Assembly: GCA_002748425.1 (NCBI GenBank) | Contig: PDSJ01000026.1 | Span: forward strand, 24,115-88,114 | Origin: a candidate division KSB3 bacterium | Lineage (GTDB): Bacteria > Moduliflexota > Moduliflexia > Moduliflexales > Moduliflexaceae | DNA: 64,000 nucleotides | Reading direction: 5' to 3' | Shown here: positions 27,932-36,821 of the stretch, piece after piece | Layout: each line of letters begins with the position of its first letter | Position numbering within the stretch: position 1 is the first letter of the stretch | Made by a program: the position numbers and the translations under genes | The notes under the pieces: model-generated | What the model was told of the DNA's origin: nothing | Seen by the model: the letters and a program-made list of their open reading frames with translations, nothing else | Database searches by the model: none

Positions 27932-28010
27932 AGTGGATTCCCGCTTTCGCAGGCATGATGGGAACCGTGCAGACAGCCCGGTATCATCCCCGCAAAAGCG
28001 GGCGGCGTTT
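27932..28010. repeat. REP-like palindromic repeat, two inverted copies
   Basis: Two copies of a short element face each other: CCCGCTTTCGCAGGCATGAT (about 27940-27959) and, on the minus strand, CCCGCTTTTGCGGGGATGAT (about 27984-28003). Each copy can form its own hairpin (CCCGC-TTTT-GCGGG). This is the design of dispersed REP/BIME elements. The rest of the 27759-28739 gap holds no convincing gene. Confidence 0.6.
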
Positions 28011-28441
28011 ACGCGAGGAACGGCGGAGGCGGCTTCTATACGCTGTCGTACTGAACATAGGATGATACGTGCACTGAGGGTCTCGAAGCGCATAGTAAAA
28101 AGCCTCTATCCTGAACATGGAAACCCTGGCACGAAAAAAAATTCCACCAGTTACGTAAGTATAAAAGATTTCTGAGGTAGAACATTTCTCATGACAATTC
28201 AAAGATAATTTGTCAAGAAAGATTTTCAGAAAATGATGAAAAGGCAGCAGACACGCTTAGATGCCCAAAAGGCGCAGCAGGACTGCCTGTGTGAGCATCA
28301 ACACGGAATGTTCTCATAAAAATGAGCACAGCCTCCAGACCTGGGTGCCTTGCCTGTCACGTTTGGAGGCCTTGCGCCGGCCAGCGTCCCGTAATAATTC
28401 AAAATCGTCTAAAGCGCTTTCGAACGCCTTTGAAAAAAATC

Positions 28442-28473
28442 TTGACAAGAAAGCACAGACACGCCCATATTAT
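28442..28473 (+). promoter_or_regulatory. candidate sigma-70 promoter in dctP leader
   Basis: TTGACA at 28442-28447 with CATATT (18-nt spacer) or TATTAT (20-nt spacer) as -10. It is about 265 nt upstream of dctP, so the leader would be long. Confidence 0.35.
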
Positions 28474-28484
28474 GCGCTGTGATG

Positions 28485-28503
28485 AAAGGCTGTAAGCCTT
28501 TTT
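28485..28503 (+). terminator. intrinsic terminator hairpin in dctP upstream region
   Basis: AAAGGCT-GTA-AGCCTTT followed by more T residues: a 7-bp stem with a T-rich tail. It lies just after the candidate promoter at 28442, so it may end an upstream transcript or prune short transcripts before dctP. Confidence 0.5.
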
Positions 28504-28739
28504 ATTACACACGATTTACAGTTAAACGACGTTAAATACAATCTACGCCATTGATTTACGGCAGGCGTCCTTGCATAAGATCGCTTCCGTCAGTTCAATT
28601 CCTAACAGAGGAGGGATGCCCGGGCATCATCGCTGCGAAAGAAGCTTTTCTGAAACATACCTGAACGCAGGACATAATTATTATCACGCCTTCTCCATGA
28701 TTCGGAGAAGACATACTTCAACGTAAGGAGAACACGATT

Positions 28740-29717
28740 ATGCGTAAATCCCTGTTGCACGTCTTTGCTCTGTGTACGATCGTTTCATTGTTAATTCCGG
28801 CTGCGGCTTTTGCTGCGGAATATACGCTAAAGTTCGGACACCTCGCCAATGAGGAAAATGTCTGGCATAAAGCAGCCCTTAAGTTTGCCGAACTGGTGGC
28901 GGAAAAATCCGCAGGACGAATTGAAGTCAAGGTTTATCCGAACGAGCAGCTTGGTAAGGAGCTTGATCTCATCAATGGAATTCAGATGGGAACCGTCGAC
29001 ATGACGATTACCGGGGAATCCATGCAGAATTGGGCTCCAAAAGCCGCTTTGATGGGAACGCCCTATGCGATCCGTGACATGGATCATCTCAATAAAGTCG
29101 CCGGCGGTGACATCGGCAAAGAGATCGAAGCGGATGTGATCGAGAAAATCGGCCTGCGTCCCATTGGATGGTTTGGCCGGGGACCTCGTAACCTGACATC
29201 GAATCGCGCCATCAAAAGCCCTGACGATCTGCAGGGAATGATCTTACGGGTCCCGAACGTACCGATCTTTGTCGCCACCTGGGAAGCCCTTGGTGCAAAA
29301 CCGACTCCAATGGCGTTTTCAGAAGTGTTCACCTCCTTGCAGCAAGGCACCATTGACGGTCAGGAAAATCCCTTTGCCCTGATCAAAAGTGCCAATTTCT
29401 ATGAAGTCCAAAAATATTGTAACCTGACCGAACACGTCATCAGTTGGATTTATGTTGTCATCGGCGAGAACAAGTTCAGCTCCATGCCCGCAGACCTCCA
29501 GAAAGCGATTCTGGATGCCGGGAAAGAAATGCAGGAATACGAGCATCAGCTTTTCCGGGAAGCCGAAAAGAGTCTGGCTCAAGAATTACAAGACCTGGGC
29601 ATGACCTTTGTGCAGGTTGATAAGGACGCCTTTCAGAAAAAAGCGACCGAAGCGGTCTTGAACAATCTGGATGACGAGCAGAAAGACCTGTATATGAGAA
29701 TTCAGGATGTAAAATAA
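28740..29717 (+). CDS. TRAP transporter substrate-binding protein, DctP family
   Basis: 325 residues, with a signal peptide (about 1-25, ending AAAFAAE). YTLKFGHLANEENVWHKAA, RIEVKVYPNEQLGKELDLI and the conserved Arg region LRVPNVPIFVATWEALGAKP (carboxylate-binding Arg) are typical of DctP. EVFTSLQQGTIDGQENPF completes the pattern. It captures an organic acid, often a sugar acid or dicarboxylate, in the periplasm for sodium-driven import by the DctQM pair just downstream. Ribosome binding site: GTAAGGAG. The ligand is unknown. Confidence 0.94.
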   Translation: MRKSLLHVFALCTIVSLLIPAAAFAAEYTLKFGHLANEENVWHKAALKFAELVAEKSAGRIEVKVYPNEQLGKELDLINGIQMGTVDMTITGESMQNWAPKAALMGTPYAIRDMDHLNKVAGGDIGKEIEADVIEKIGLRPIGWFGRGPRNLTSNRAIKSPDDLQGMILRVPNVPIFVATWEALGAKPTPMAFSEVFTSLQQGTIDGQENPFALIKSANFYEVQKYCNLTEHVISWIYVVIGENKFSSMPADLQKAILDAGKEMQEYEHQLFREAEKSLAQELQDLGMTFVQVDKDAFQKKATEAVLNNLDDEQKDLYMRIQDVK

Positions 29718-29743
29718 GCTTCACGGCAAGCGGAGTTCCTGCC

Positions 29744-29760
29744 AGGCCCTGCCAGGGCCT
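29744..29760 (+). terminator. intercistronic hairpin between dctP and dctQ
   Basis: AGGCCCTG-C-CAGGGCCT is a perfect 8-bp palindrome in the 71-nt gap. Hairpins here are common in binding-protein operons and probably stabilise the dctP message or reduce read-through to the membrane subunits. Confidence 0.45.
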
Positions 29761-29788
29761 TATCCCCGGTAGGGCAGGCCGGTTGAAT

Positions 29789-30277
29789 ATGAAACAGCTT
29801 AAACTTTTCATGGATCGCGTGCTTGAAACTGGGACACTGCTCAGTCTGCTTGGGATGCTCAGCGTTGTGACGATTCAGGTGGTCGCGCGTTATGCGCTGC
29901 CGAAAGCGCCGCCCTGGACTGAGGAAGCATCGCGGATCTTTTTTGTGTACATGGTGGCTTTTGCAGGAGGCCTGGCCGTGAAGGCGGGCGCCTTTGTGGC
30001 GGTCGATACCTTTGTGACGATGCTGCCGAATAAGTTGCAGACCGTCATGTCCATCTGTATTCACTTCGTCACCACGCTCTTCATGTGGCTGATTGCCTGG
30101 CACGCCCTGACCTATATCAAAATCGGATCAATTCAATTGTCTCCGGCCCTGCGGGTCCGCATGTCCTATGTGTTTGCCAGTACATTCGTCGTGTCATTTT
30201 TTATCGGCCTGTATTCAGCAATCGAAGGCGGCAACAACTTCCTGTCGCTCAAGAAGAGAGGCAGGGTCACGCCATGA
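29789..30277 (+). CDS. TRAP transporter small membrane subunit, DctQ family
   Basis: 162 residues from the ATG at 29789, with four hydrophobic helices. The segments LLSLLGMLSVVTIQVVARY, WTEEASRIFFVYMVAFAGGL and the later VRMSYVFASTFVVSFFIGLY match DctQ. It is the small integral subunit that pairs with DctM in the inner membrane. The stop overlaps the dctM start (ATGA). A TTG two codons earlier is an alternative start. Confidence 0.88.
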   Translation: MKQLKLFMDRVLETGTLLSLLGMLSVVTIQVVARYALPKAPPWTEEASRIFFVYMVAFAGGLAVKAGAFVAVDTFVTMLPNKLQTVMSICIHFVTTLFMWLIAWHALTYIKIGSIQLSPALRVRMSYVFASTFVVSFFIGLYSAIEGGNNFLSLKKRGRVTP

Positions 30278-31551
30278 TTTTCATCCTGTTCGGAGTTTTC
30301 CTGCTCACGCTCTTTTCAGGCTTCCCGATCGCCTTTTGTCTGGGACTCTCGTCCCTGTCTTACGTCCTGTTTACTGATATACCGCTGGCGATCATCCCTC
30401 AAAAAATCTACGCTGGAATCGATGTCTTCGTCTTGCTCTGCATTCCGGGTTTTATTCTGGCCGGTAATCTCATGAATCGCGGAGGAATCACTGATCGCAT
30501 CATCGACTTCTCCAATGCGGTACTCGGGCATATTCGGGGCGGCCTGGGCTTGGCCAACGTAGGCGCATCAATGATTTTTGCCGGAATTTCCGGTACTGCA
30601 GTTGCCGACACCGCCAGCATCGGCGCGGTCATGATTCCTGGTATGGCGAAAAAAGGCTATGAAGTCGATTTCTCCTGTGCTGTGACAGCCTCATCCTCGA
30701 CCATCGGCCCGATTATTCCTCCCAGCCTGCCGATGATCATTGCCGGAACGCTGACAGGGCTTTCTGTGGCAAAATTGTTTATTGCCGGTGCAATTCCGGG
30801 AATACTCCTCGGAGTCGGCCTGATGGCAGTGTCCTACGGCATTTCCGTTAAGCGGCAGCACCCAAAAGGCAGACGGCAGTCGCTGCGCGCAATCTTTCAA
30901 AAATTCATCGGAGCCTTCTGGGCGCTTTTTATGACTGTGGTGATTCTGGTCGGCATTGTCGGCGGGATATTTACTCCCACTGAAGCGTCGGTCGTTGCCG
31001 TGCTCTACGCAGTCTTTGTCGGTCTCTTTATTTATCGGGATTTGAATTTACGGGAGATCCCGTCAATTCTGATTGAAACGGCAGTGACCAGTTCTTCATT
31101 GATGGTACTGGTCGGTCTTGCCAATCTTTTCGGCTGGATCCTGACGAGCGAACAGATTCCTCAAGCGATTGCAGAAGGCATGTTGAGCGTCACGCAGAAT
31201 AAGTATGCCATTCTGCTGCTGATCAATCTTTTGCTCCTGTTTGTCGGAACCTTCATGGAAACTATTGCGGCCTTGATCATTTTATTTCCAGTGCTTCTGA
31301 AGGTCGCTGTCAGTGTCGGGGTCGATCCGATTCATTTTGCGATCATTGCCGTATTGAATCTCATGATCGGCCTGACCACGCCGCCTGTTGGAGTGTGTTT
31401 GTTTGTGGCGTCGAGTATCGGGAAGATTCCGCTCGGCAAAATGAGTCGCGCCATTCTCCCCTTTTTAGCTGTGAGCTTGCTTGTACTTCTGCTTGTGACG
31501 TATGTGCCGCAATTTTCACTTCTGCTTCCGCAGCTCGTGTTCAGCCGCTGA
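30274..31551 (+). CDS. TRAP transporter large permease, DctM family
   Basis: 425 residues from ATG 30274, which overlaps the dctQ stop by 4 nt. About 12 membrane helices; signature segments are SGFPIAFCLGLSSLSYVL, GLGLANVGASMIFAGISGTA, VTASSSTIGPIIPPSLPMI and GLTTPPVGVCLFVASSIGKI. It is the ion-coupled transport subunit of the TRAP importer. The same frame stays open upstream inside dctQ, but that extension is not a membrane protein and is a wrong start. Confidence 0.94.
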   Translation: MIFILFGVFLLTLFSGFPIAFCLGLSSLSYVLFTDIPLAIIPQKIYAGIDVFVLLCIPGFILAGNLMNRGGITDRIIDFSNAVLGHIRGGLGLANVGASMIFAGISGTAVADTASIGAVMIPGMAKKGYEVDFSCAVTASSSTIGPIIPPSLPMIIAGTLTGLSVAKLFIAGAIPGILLGVGLMAVSYGISVKRQHPKGRRQSLRAIFQKFIGAFWALFMTVVILVGIVGGIFTPTEASVVAVLYAVFVGLFIYRDLNLREIPSILIETAVTSSSLMVLVGLANLFGWILTSEQIPQAIAEGMLSVTQNKYAILLLINLLLLFVGTFMETIAALIILFPVLLKVAVSVGVDPIHFAIIAVLNLMIGLTTPPVGVCLFVASSIGKIPLGKMSRAILPFLAVSLLVLLLVTYVPQFSLLLPQLVFSR

Positions 31552-31640
31552 GGACACCATGCCGGAACGTTGAGCAGGGTTGGAAGCTGAAATGCAGTGG
31601 AACTCTGCGGTCTCATCGCTTTTGCGGCAGCAATGATCGT

Positions 31641-32690
31641 ATGACACTCTCGTTGGAAGACAAAAAAGAGGCCATTCAAAAAACCTGGAACTTGGAGCAC
31701 AGCCCTGAACTCCCCTTTTTAATCGAGATCGGACAGCCGCATTTTGCGACAAAAGACTTTTACGATGACGATGATGCGGAAATCCAGTGGAACGAGCAGT
31801 ATCACCGCTCTCGGGCAGCAATCTGTGATTATGGCATGCCGAATATCAAACCCAATGTCGGGATCGGGGTGATGGCGGCTGCGTTCAATTGTGAATATCA
31901 GATCAATCGTGAAGCCGACCCCTGGACCGTCCCCCAGATTCGAGAAACGAACGTAGCCGATGTCTATACGCTTGAAAAACCCGATCCGGCGACAAACCCG
32001 ATCTATCTAAAAGCCTTTGCCAGGCTGGACTATTTACAGCAGCACAGTTCCCTGCCACTGCGGCTGCTGAACATTCCTTCGCCCTTGGTCACAGCCTCGT
32101 TAATCTGGGAATATACCTCGTTCATTGAAGCCACAATTCTCCGTCCCAAAGAGGTTCATGCCTTACTTGATATTGTGACGGAAGCTACGATCGAATTCGT
32201 ACAGGTCCAGCTTGAACGGATCGAGAATCTGCACACGATGGGGCATGAAATGTGGTATATCCCCCGCGATGTCGGTCTCCGAATCAGCGATGATACGGCT
32301 TCCCTGCTCTCGCCAAAGACGTATCGAGAGTTCGGGCTGCGTTATAATGCCAAACTCGCGGCAGCGTTCGGCGGAATCGTCGTGCACTCGTGCGGCGAGC
32401 TCAAGCATGTTCTGCCGGTCATGATGGAAACCCCCGGGCTGAGAGGACTTGATATCACCATTCCGCAGAACAGCAGATGGGATGTCATTCAAGAAGCGGC
32501 AGCCGGCAAGACGGCACTGAATTTACGGCATTTCTTCTGGGATCACGAAGACACGGGCACCGATCTGCTGGAATATACCCGTTCGCTTATCGACTATTTT
32601 GGTCGCAAAGGAATCTTTATCCAAACATCGACCCCGACCCTCGCCGAAGCTGTGGCATTGGGAGAACAATTGCATAGACTCTCAGGCTGA
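31641..32690 (+). CDS. UROD-fold methyltransferase-like protein
   Basis: 349 residues from the ATG at 31641. It shows the barrel pattern of uroporphyrinogen-decarboxylase relatives: FIEATILRPKEVHALLDIVT, EMWYIPRDVGLRISDDTASL, LLSPKTYREFGLRYNAKLAA and GGIVVHSCGELKHVL (His-x-Cys). It is a divergent member, closest in style to corrinoid or sugar-associated methyltransferase-like proteins rather than haem enzymes. It lies 89 nt after dctM on the same strand, so it may act on the TRAP substrate. It is only distantly like the protein at 14.3 kb. The start lacks a clear ribosome binding site. Confidence 0.7.
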   Translation: MTLSLEDKKEAIQKTWNLEHSPELPFLIEIGQPHFATKDFYDDDDAEIQWNEQYHRSRAAICDYGMPNIKPNVGIGVMAAAFNCEYQINREADPWTVPQIRETNVADVYTLEKPDPATNPIYLKAFARLDYLQQHSSLPLRLLNIPSPLVTASLIWEYTSFIEATILRPKEVHALLDIVTEATIEFVQVQLERIENLHTMGHEMWYIPRDVGLRISDDTASLLSPKTYREFGLRYNAKLAAAFGGIVVHSCGELKHVLPVMMETPGLRGLDITIPQNSRWDVIQEAAAGKTALNLRHFFWDHEDTGTDLLEYTRSLIDYFGRKGIFIQTSTPTLAEAVALGEQLHRLSG

Positions 32691-33101
32691 AACAGATGCC
32701 CGCAGTGCTCGGAAATCAGCTGACGACCCAGCCATCTGCTATCTCAGTTCAGGACATCCGAAAGTGAGGTGTTCCCGGGGCCAGCCTTCGTATTTATCTG
32801 ATGTCAATGCTGCTGAAGAACAGCGCAGCGCTGGATGCTGTCGGCACTTTCGCATGTCTTGGTGTTTGAAAGATATTTTTTTCTTGACTCAAGATGTGAT
32901 GCCTTTAGATGATGTCATATGTCCGCATGAATGGAGACGATGGAAAACTGCCTCAATCAGGGGAAATTTCAGGGCGCATGCGCCTGACATTTTCCCTGTG
33001 TTTTGGTCTGTTGATCTGTCGAGGAGACATTGGAGGACACTGCACAACAAGAGCTGTATCATTAATTCATTGACATGTTTTCACTGTAAGGAGCAAACAT
33101 T
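32691..33101. other. intergenic leader of nifJ with long imperfect hairpin
   Basis: About 410 bp without a gene. At 32958-32999 the arms CAGGGGAAATTTCAGGGCGC and GCGCCTGACATTTTCCCTG pair over nearly 20 bp with few mismatches, about 100 nt before nifJ. It lacks a T-run. It may end the TRAP operon or act in the nifJ leader. Confidence 0.45.
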
Positions 33102-36100
33102 ATGAGCACACCAGACGTAAGGACGATTGACGGCAACACAGCGGCGGCCTATGTGTCGTATGCCTTTAGCGATGTCGCGGCCTTATATCCGATCACCCCG
33201 TCATCGCCGATGGGTGAAACAGCGGATGAAATGCGGGCTAAAGGGATGAAAAATATTTTCGGCCAGACTGTCAGAATTTGTGAAATGCAGTCCGAGGCCG
33301 GGGCAGCTGGAGCCGTACACGGCTCTTTGGTCGGCGGTGCGTTAACAACGACTTTTACGGCATCACAGGGTCTGCTGTTGATGATTCCGAATATGTATAA
33401 AATCTCCGGCGAATTACTGCCTGGTGTCTTCCAGGTGTCTGCGCGCAGCATTGCTGGTCATGCGCTTTCGATTTTCGGCGATCACTCTGATGTGATGGCC
33501 ACCCGTCAGATCGGCTGGGGCATGTTGGCATCTGCCAACAACCAGGAAATCGTCGATCTTTCGATTGTCTCACACTTAACCGCCATTCAGTCTCGCGTCC
33601 CGATCCTGCATTTCTTTGACGGCTTCAGAAGCTCACACGAGATCTCAAAAGTGGAATTACCGGCCTATGAAGAACTTGCAAAAATCGTTGACTGGCAGGC
33701 AATTAAAGCCTTCAAGGCACGTGGTTTCCGTCCGGAAAAACCGGAAATGCGCGGAACCGCCCAGAACCCGGACGTTTTCTTCCAGGCTAAAGAAGCCTGC
33801 AACTCGTACTACGACAAATTACCGGCTATTATCGAAGAAAATATGAAAAAGGTGACCGCGCTGACCGGTCGTCAATACAATCTTTTCGACTATTTCGGAG
33901 ATCCGGACGCGACAAACGTGATCGTGTGCATGACGACCGGCGCTGATGTCATTGAAGAAACCATTGATGCTCTGAACGCTCAGGGCGAAAAGCTCGGCCT
34001 GATAAAAGTGCGCGTGTACCGTCCCTGGTCAAGCGAACACTTCCTCAAAGCGCTGCCCGCAAACGTTACAAAAATTACAGTGCTGGATCGGACCAAAGAA
34101 GCCGGTTCATTAGGGGAACCGCTCTACGAAGATGTGCTTGCCAGTCTGTACGAATCCGGGAAGAAAGATTTTACCGTACTGGGCGGACGCTACGGCCTGA
34201 GCTCGAAAGAATTTACTCCAGCAATGGTCAAAGCCGTGTATAATAATATGGACGGTGCTGCGAAAAATCACTTCACGGTCGGAATTACTGATGATGTCAC
34301 AAAGCTGTCGCTGGAAGTCAAAGAAAATATCAACACCGAACCGGAAGGGACGATCCGCTGCAAATTCTGGGGACTCGGCTCTGATGGAACTGTCGGCGCG
34401 AACAAAAATTCGATCAAAATCATCGGTGATCACACTGATATGTACGCGCAGGGCTACTTCTCCTATGATTCAAAAAAATCCGGTGGTATTACCGTGTCGC
34501 ATCTGCGCTTCGGTCCCAAAGAAATTAAATCGCACTATCTGCTGACCGAGGCTGATTTCATCGCCTGCCACACCCAATCCTATGTCACTCGTCTGGATGT
34601 GCTCGAGGGGATCAGGGAAGGCGGGAACTTCCTGTTGAACTGCGTCTGGTCGCCTGAAGAGCTGGAAGAAAAACTTCCGGCCTCCGTCAAACACACCATC
34701 GCCCGCAAAAAAGTCAATTTCTACATTATCAATGCGTACAATATTGCTGAGGAAATCGGTCTGGGGCACAGAATCAACATGGTTCTGCAGTCAGCCTTCT
34801 TTAAAATTTCTGGAGTTCTGCCGTTTGACAAGGCCATGGACTACATGAAAGATGCCGTTAAAAAGACCTACGGCAAAAAAGGCGATGTGATCGTCAAAAT
34901 GAACAACGCCGCCATTGACCGGGGCGCTGAAGAATATCGCAAAATCGACGTGCCTGCCGCATGGGAAAACATCGAGGATACCGCTGGCGAAGAAGCCTAC
35001 CCGAACGACTTCGTGCGCGATGTCCTGCACCCGATTGCACTCCAGAAAGGCGACCTGTTGCCGGTCTCTCGTTTCACGGAAGATGGCACCTTCCCAACCG
35101 GCATGACCCAATTCGAAAAACGCGGTATCGCTGTTAATCTGCCGTGCTGGATCTCTGAGAACTGTATCCAGTGCAATCAATGCTCACTGGTCTGTCCGCA
35201 TGCCGTGATTCGTCCATATCTCCTGACTGACGAGGAAGCTGCTCAGGTTCCTGAGGGGACTCCGCTTCTGAACGGCAAAGGCAAGGGCGTTTCGAGTTAC
35301 AAATACAAAATCCAGATTTCCCCACTTGATTGTACTGGCTGCGGAAGCTGCGCGGATGTCTGCCCAGCAAAACAGAAGGCCCTGGTCATGAAACCGTTCG
35401 AAGAAATCGCTCCCCAGGAAGAAACACAGTATAATTACCTGAAAACAGTGCCTGTTAAAGATAATGTGATGGACAAAGGGAGTATCAAAGGCAGCCAGTT
35501 CCAACAACCGCTGTTCGAGTTCTCAGGCGCCTGCGCAGGATGCGGAGAGACTCCGTATGTCAAACTCGTCACTCAACTCTTTGGCAGCAGAATGGTTATT
35601 GCCAACGCAACCGGCTGTTCATCGATTTACGGCGGAACAGCACCGGTCAGTCCGTACACGGTCGACAAGGACGGCAACGGGCCGACCTGGGCGAACTCGC
35701 TCTTCGAGGACAATGCTGAATACGGCCTTGGTATGCAGCTTGGCATCAGTCAGACCCGTGAGAAGCTGGCATTACTGGCAGAAGAAGCAAAATCCTTTGG
35801 GATTGCGGCTGAATTGAAAAACGCGCTGGAGAGCTGGTTGGTGGCAAAAGACAACGCCGATGAATCGGTCGCTTTGAGCAAAACCATCAGATCGCTGCTC
35901 CCGGACGCTGTCAAGGGTAGTTCTGACGGCGAAAAAGCCGTGCTCACGGAGATGCTTGAAAAACAGGATTACTTTGCGAAGAAATCCATCTGGATTGTCG
36001 GAGGCGACGGCTGGGCCTATGACATCGGATACGGCGGTCTCGATCATGTTATTGCCTCCGGGGAAGATGTGAATATCCTTGTCATGGATACTGAAGTGTA

Positions 36101-36644
36101 CTCCAACACAGGGGGGCAGGCATCAAAAGCGTCACAGACCGGACAGGTTGCAAAATTTGCCGCAACAGGGAAGGAACAAAGCAAGAAAGACCTCGGCCTC
36201 ATGGCGATGAGCTACGGCTACGTCTATGTGGCATGCGTTTCATTGGGCGCGAATATGAATCAGGTCGTCAAGGCCTTCCGGGAAGCTGAAGCCTATCCTG
36301 GACCGTCACTGCTGATTTGTTACTCGCCCTGCATCAATCACGGGATCAATATGACGCATTCGATTAACGAAGCAAAACGAGCCGTACAAAGTGGATACTG
36401 GCCGTTGTATCGGTATAACCCGGCCCTCAAAAATCAAGGGAAGAATCCGTTCGTGCTGGAATCAAAAGAGCCGGATGGAAGCTTCCAGCAGTTCCTTGCA
36501 AGTGAAGTACGCTACAGCTCGTTGAAAAAAATGTTTCCGGACATTGCAGAGAAAGCTTTTGTGAAAGCTGAGAAAGACATGATAACGCGCAACAAATATT
36601 ACAGAAAATTAGCGGATATTGACTTCTCCGATTTCGCGGAATAG
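33102..36644 (+). CDS. nifJ: pyruvate:ferredoxin (flavodoxin) oxidoreductase
   Basis: 1180 residues, the single-chain homodimeric form. Domain I has AAAYVSYAFSDVAALYPITP; the ferredoxin domain has two [4Fe-4S] motifs, CIQCNQCSLVCPH (about 688-700) and CTGCGSCADVCPA (about 744-756). The TPP domain has CAGCGETPY (about 811), GDGWAYDIGYGGLDH and DTEVYSNTGGQ. It oxidises pyruvate to acetyl-CoA and reduces ferredoxin or flavodoxin; the enzyme is oxygen-sensitive in most species, pointing to an anaerobic lifestyle. Ribosome binding site: GTAAGGAG. A strong terminator follows. Confidence 0.98.
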   Translation: MSTPDVRTIDGNTAAAYVSYAFSDVAALYPITPSSPMGETADEMRAKGMKNIFGQTVRICEMQSEAGAAGAVHGSLVGGALTTTFTASQGLLLMIPNMYKISGELLPGVFQVSARSIAGHALSIFGDHSDVMATRQIGWGMLASANNQEIVDLSIVSHLTAIQSRVPILHFFDGFRSSHEISKVELPAYEELAKIVDWQAIKAFKARGFRPEKPEMRGTAQNPDVFFQAKEACNSYYDKLPAIIEENMKKVTALTGRQYNLFDYFGDPDATNVIVCMTTGADVIEETIDALNAQGEKLGLIKVRVYRPWSSEHFLKALPANVTKITVLDRTKEAGSLGEPLYEDVLASLYESGKKDFTVLGGRYGLSSKEFTPAMVKAVYNNMDGAAKNHFTVGITDDVTKLSLEVKENINTEPEGTIRCKFWGLGSDGTVGANKNSIKIIGDHTDMYAQGYFSYDSKKSGGITVSHLRFGPKEIKSHYLLTEADFIACHTQSYVTRLDVLEGIREGGNFLLNCVWSPEELEEKLPASVKHTIARKKVNFYIINAYNIAEEIGLGHRINMVLQSAFFKISGVLPFDKAMDYMKDAVKKTYGKKGDVIVKMNNAAIDRGAEEYRKIDVPAAWENIEDTAGEEAYPNDFVRDVLHPIALQKGDLLPVSRFTEDGTFPTGMTQFEKRGIAVNLPCWISENCIQCNQCSLVCPHAVIRPYLLTDEEAAQVPEGTPLLNGKGKGVSSYKYKIQISPLDCTGCGSCADVCPAKQKALVMKPFEEIAPQEETQYNYLKTVPVKDNVMDKGSIKGSQFQQPLFEFSGACAGCGETPYVKLVTQLFGSRMVIANATGCSSIYGGTAPVSPYTVDKDGNGPTWANSLFEDNAEYGLGMQLGISQTREKLALLAEEAKSFGIAAELKNALESWLVAKDNADESVALSKTIRSLLPDAVKGSSDGEKAVLTEMLEKQDYFAKKSIWIVGGDGWAYDIGYGGLDHVIASGEDVNILVMDTEVYSNTGGQASKASQTGQVAKFAATGKEQSKKDLGLMAMSYGYVYVACVSLGANMNQVVKAFREAEAYPGPSLLICYSPCINHGINMTHSINEAKRAVQSGYWPLYRYNPALKNQGKNPFVLESKEPDGSFQQFLASEVRYSSLKKMFPDIAEKAFVKAEKDMITRNKYYRKLADIDFSDFAE

Positions 36645-36670
36645 AGCGTGACGTTGTCTCAGATCAGTAG

Positions 36671-36699
36671 GGGGCGTATCGTGTATGCGCCCCTTTTTT
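36671..36699 (+). terminator. intrinsic terminator of nifJ
   Basis: GGGGCGTAT and ATGCGCCCC pair over 9 bp (one G-T) around CGTGT, followed by six T residues, 26 nt past the nifJ stop. Confidence 0.85.
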
Positions 36700-36821
36700 A
36701 CGCCTGAGACATTTTTCTGTTGACAATCGACGACAACAGCGCTGAGAATGATAAGATTCTGCAGTCTTGCGCACATTAAGAACACAGTGATTTCCTGAAC
36801 GATAAAACGGGTAGACGGGAT

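Noticed and set aside
27824..28093. Minus-strand ORF containing RFPSCLRKREST
   Set aside because: This is a translated REP-like repeat, not a gene.
28261..28482. 73-residue plus-strand ORF ending just before the terminator hairpin
   Set aside because: Arg/Ser-rich with no ribosome binding site or known motif; the coincidence with the hairpin is not enough.
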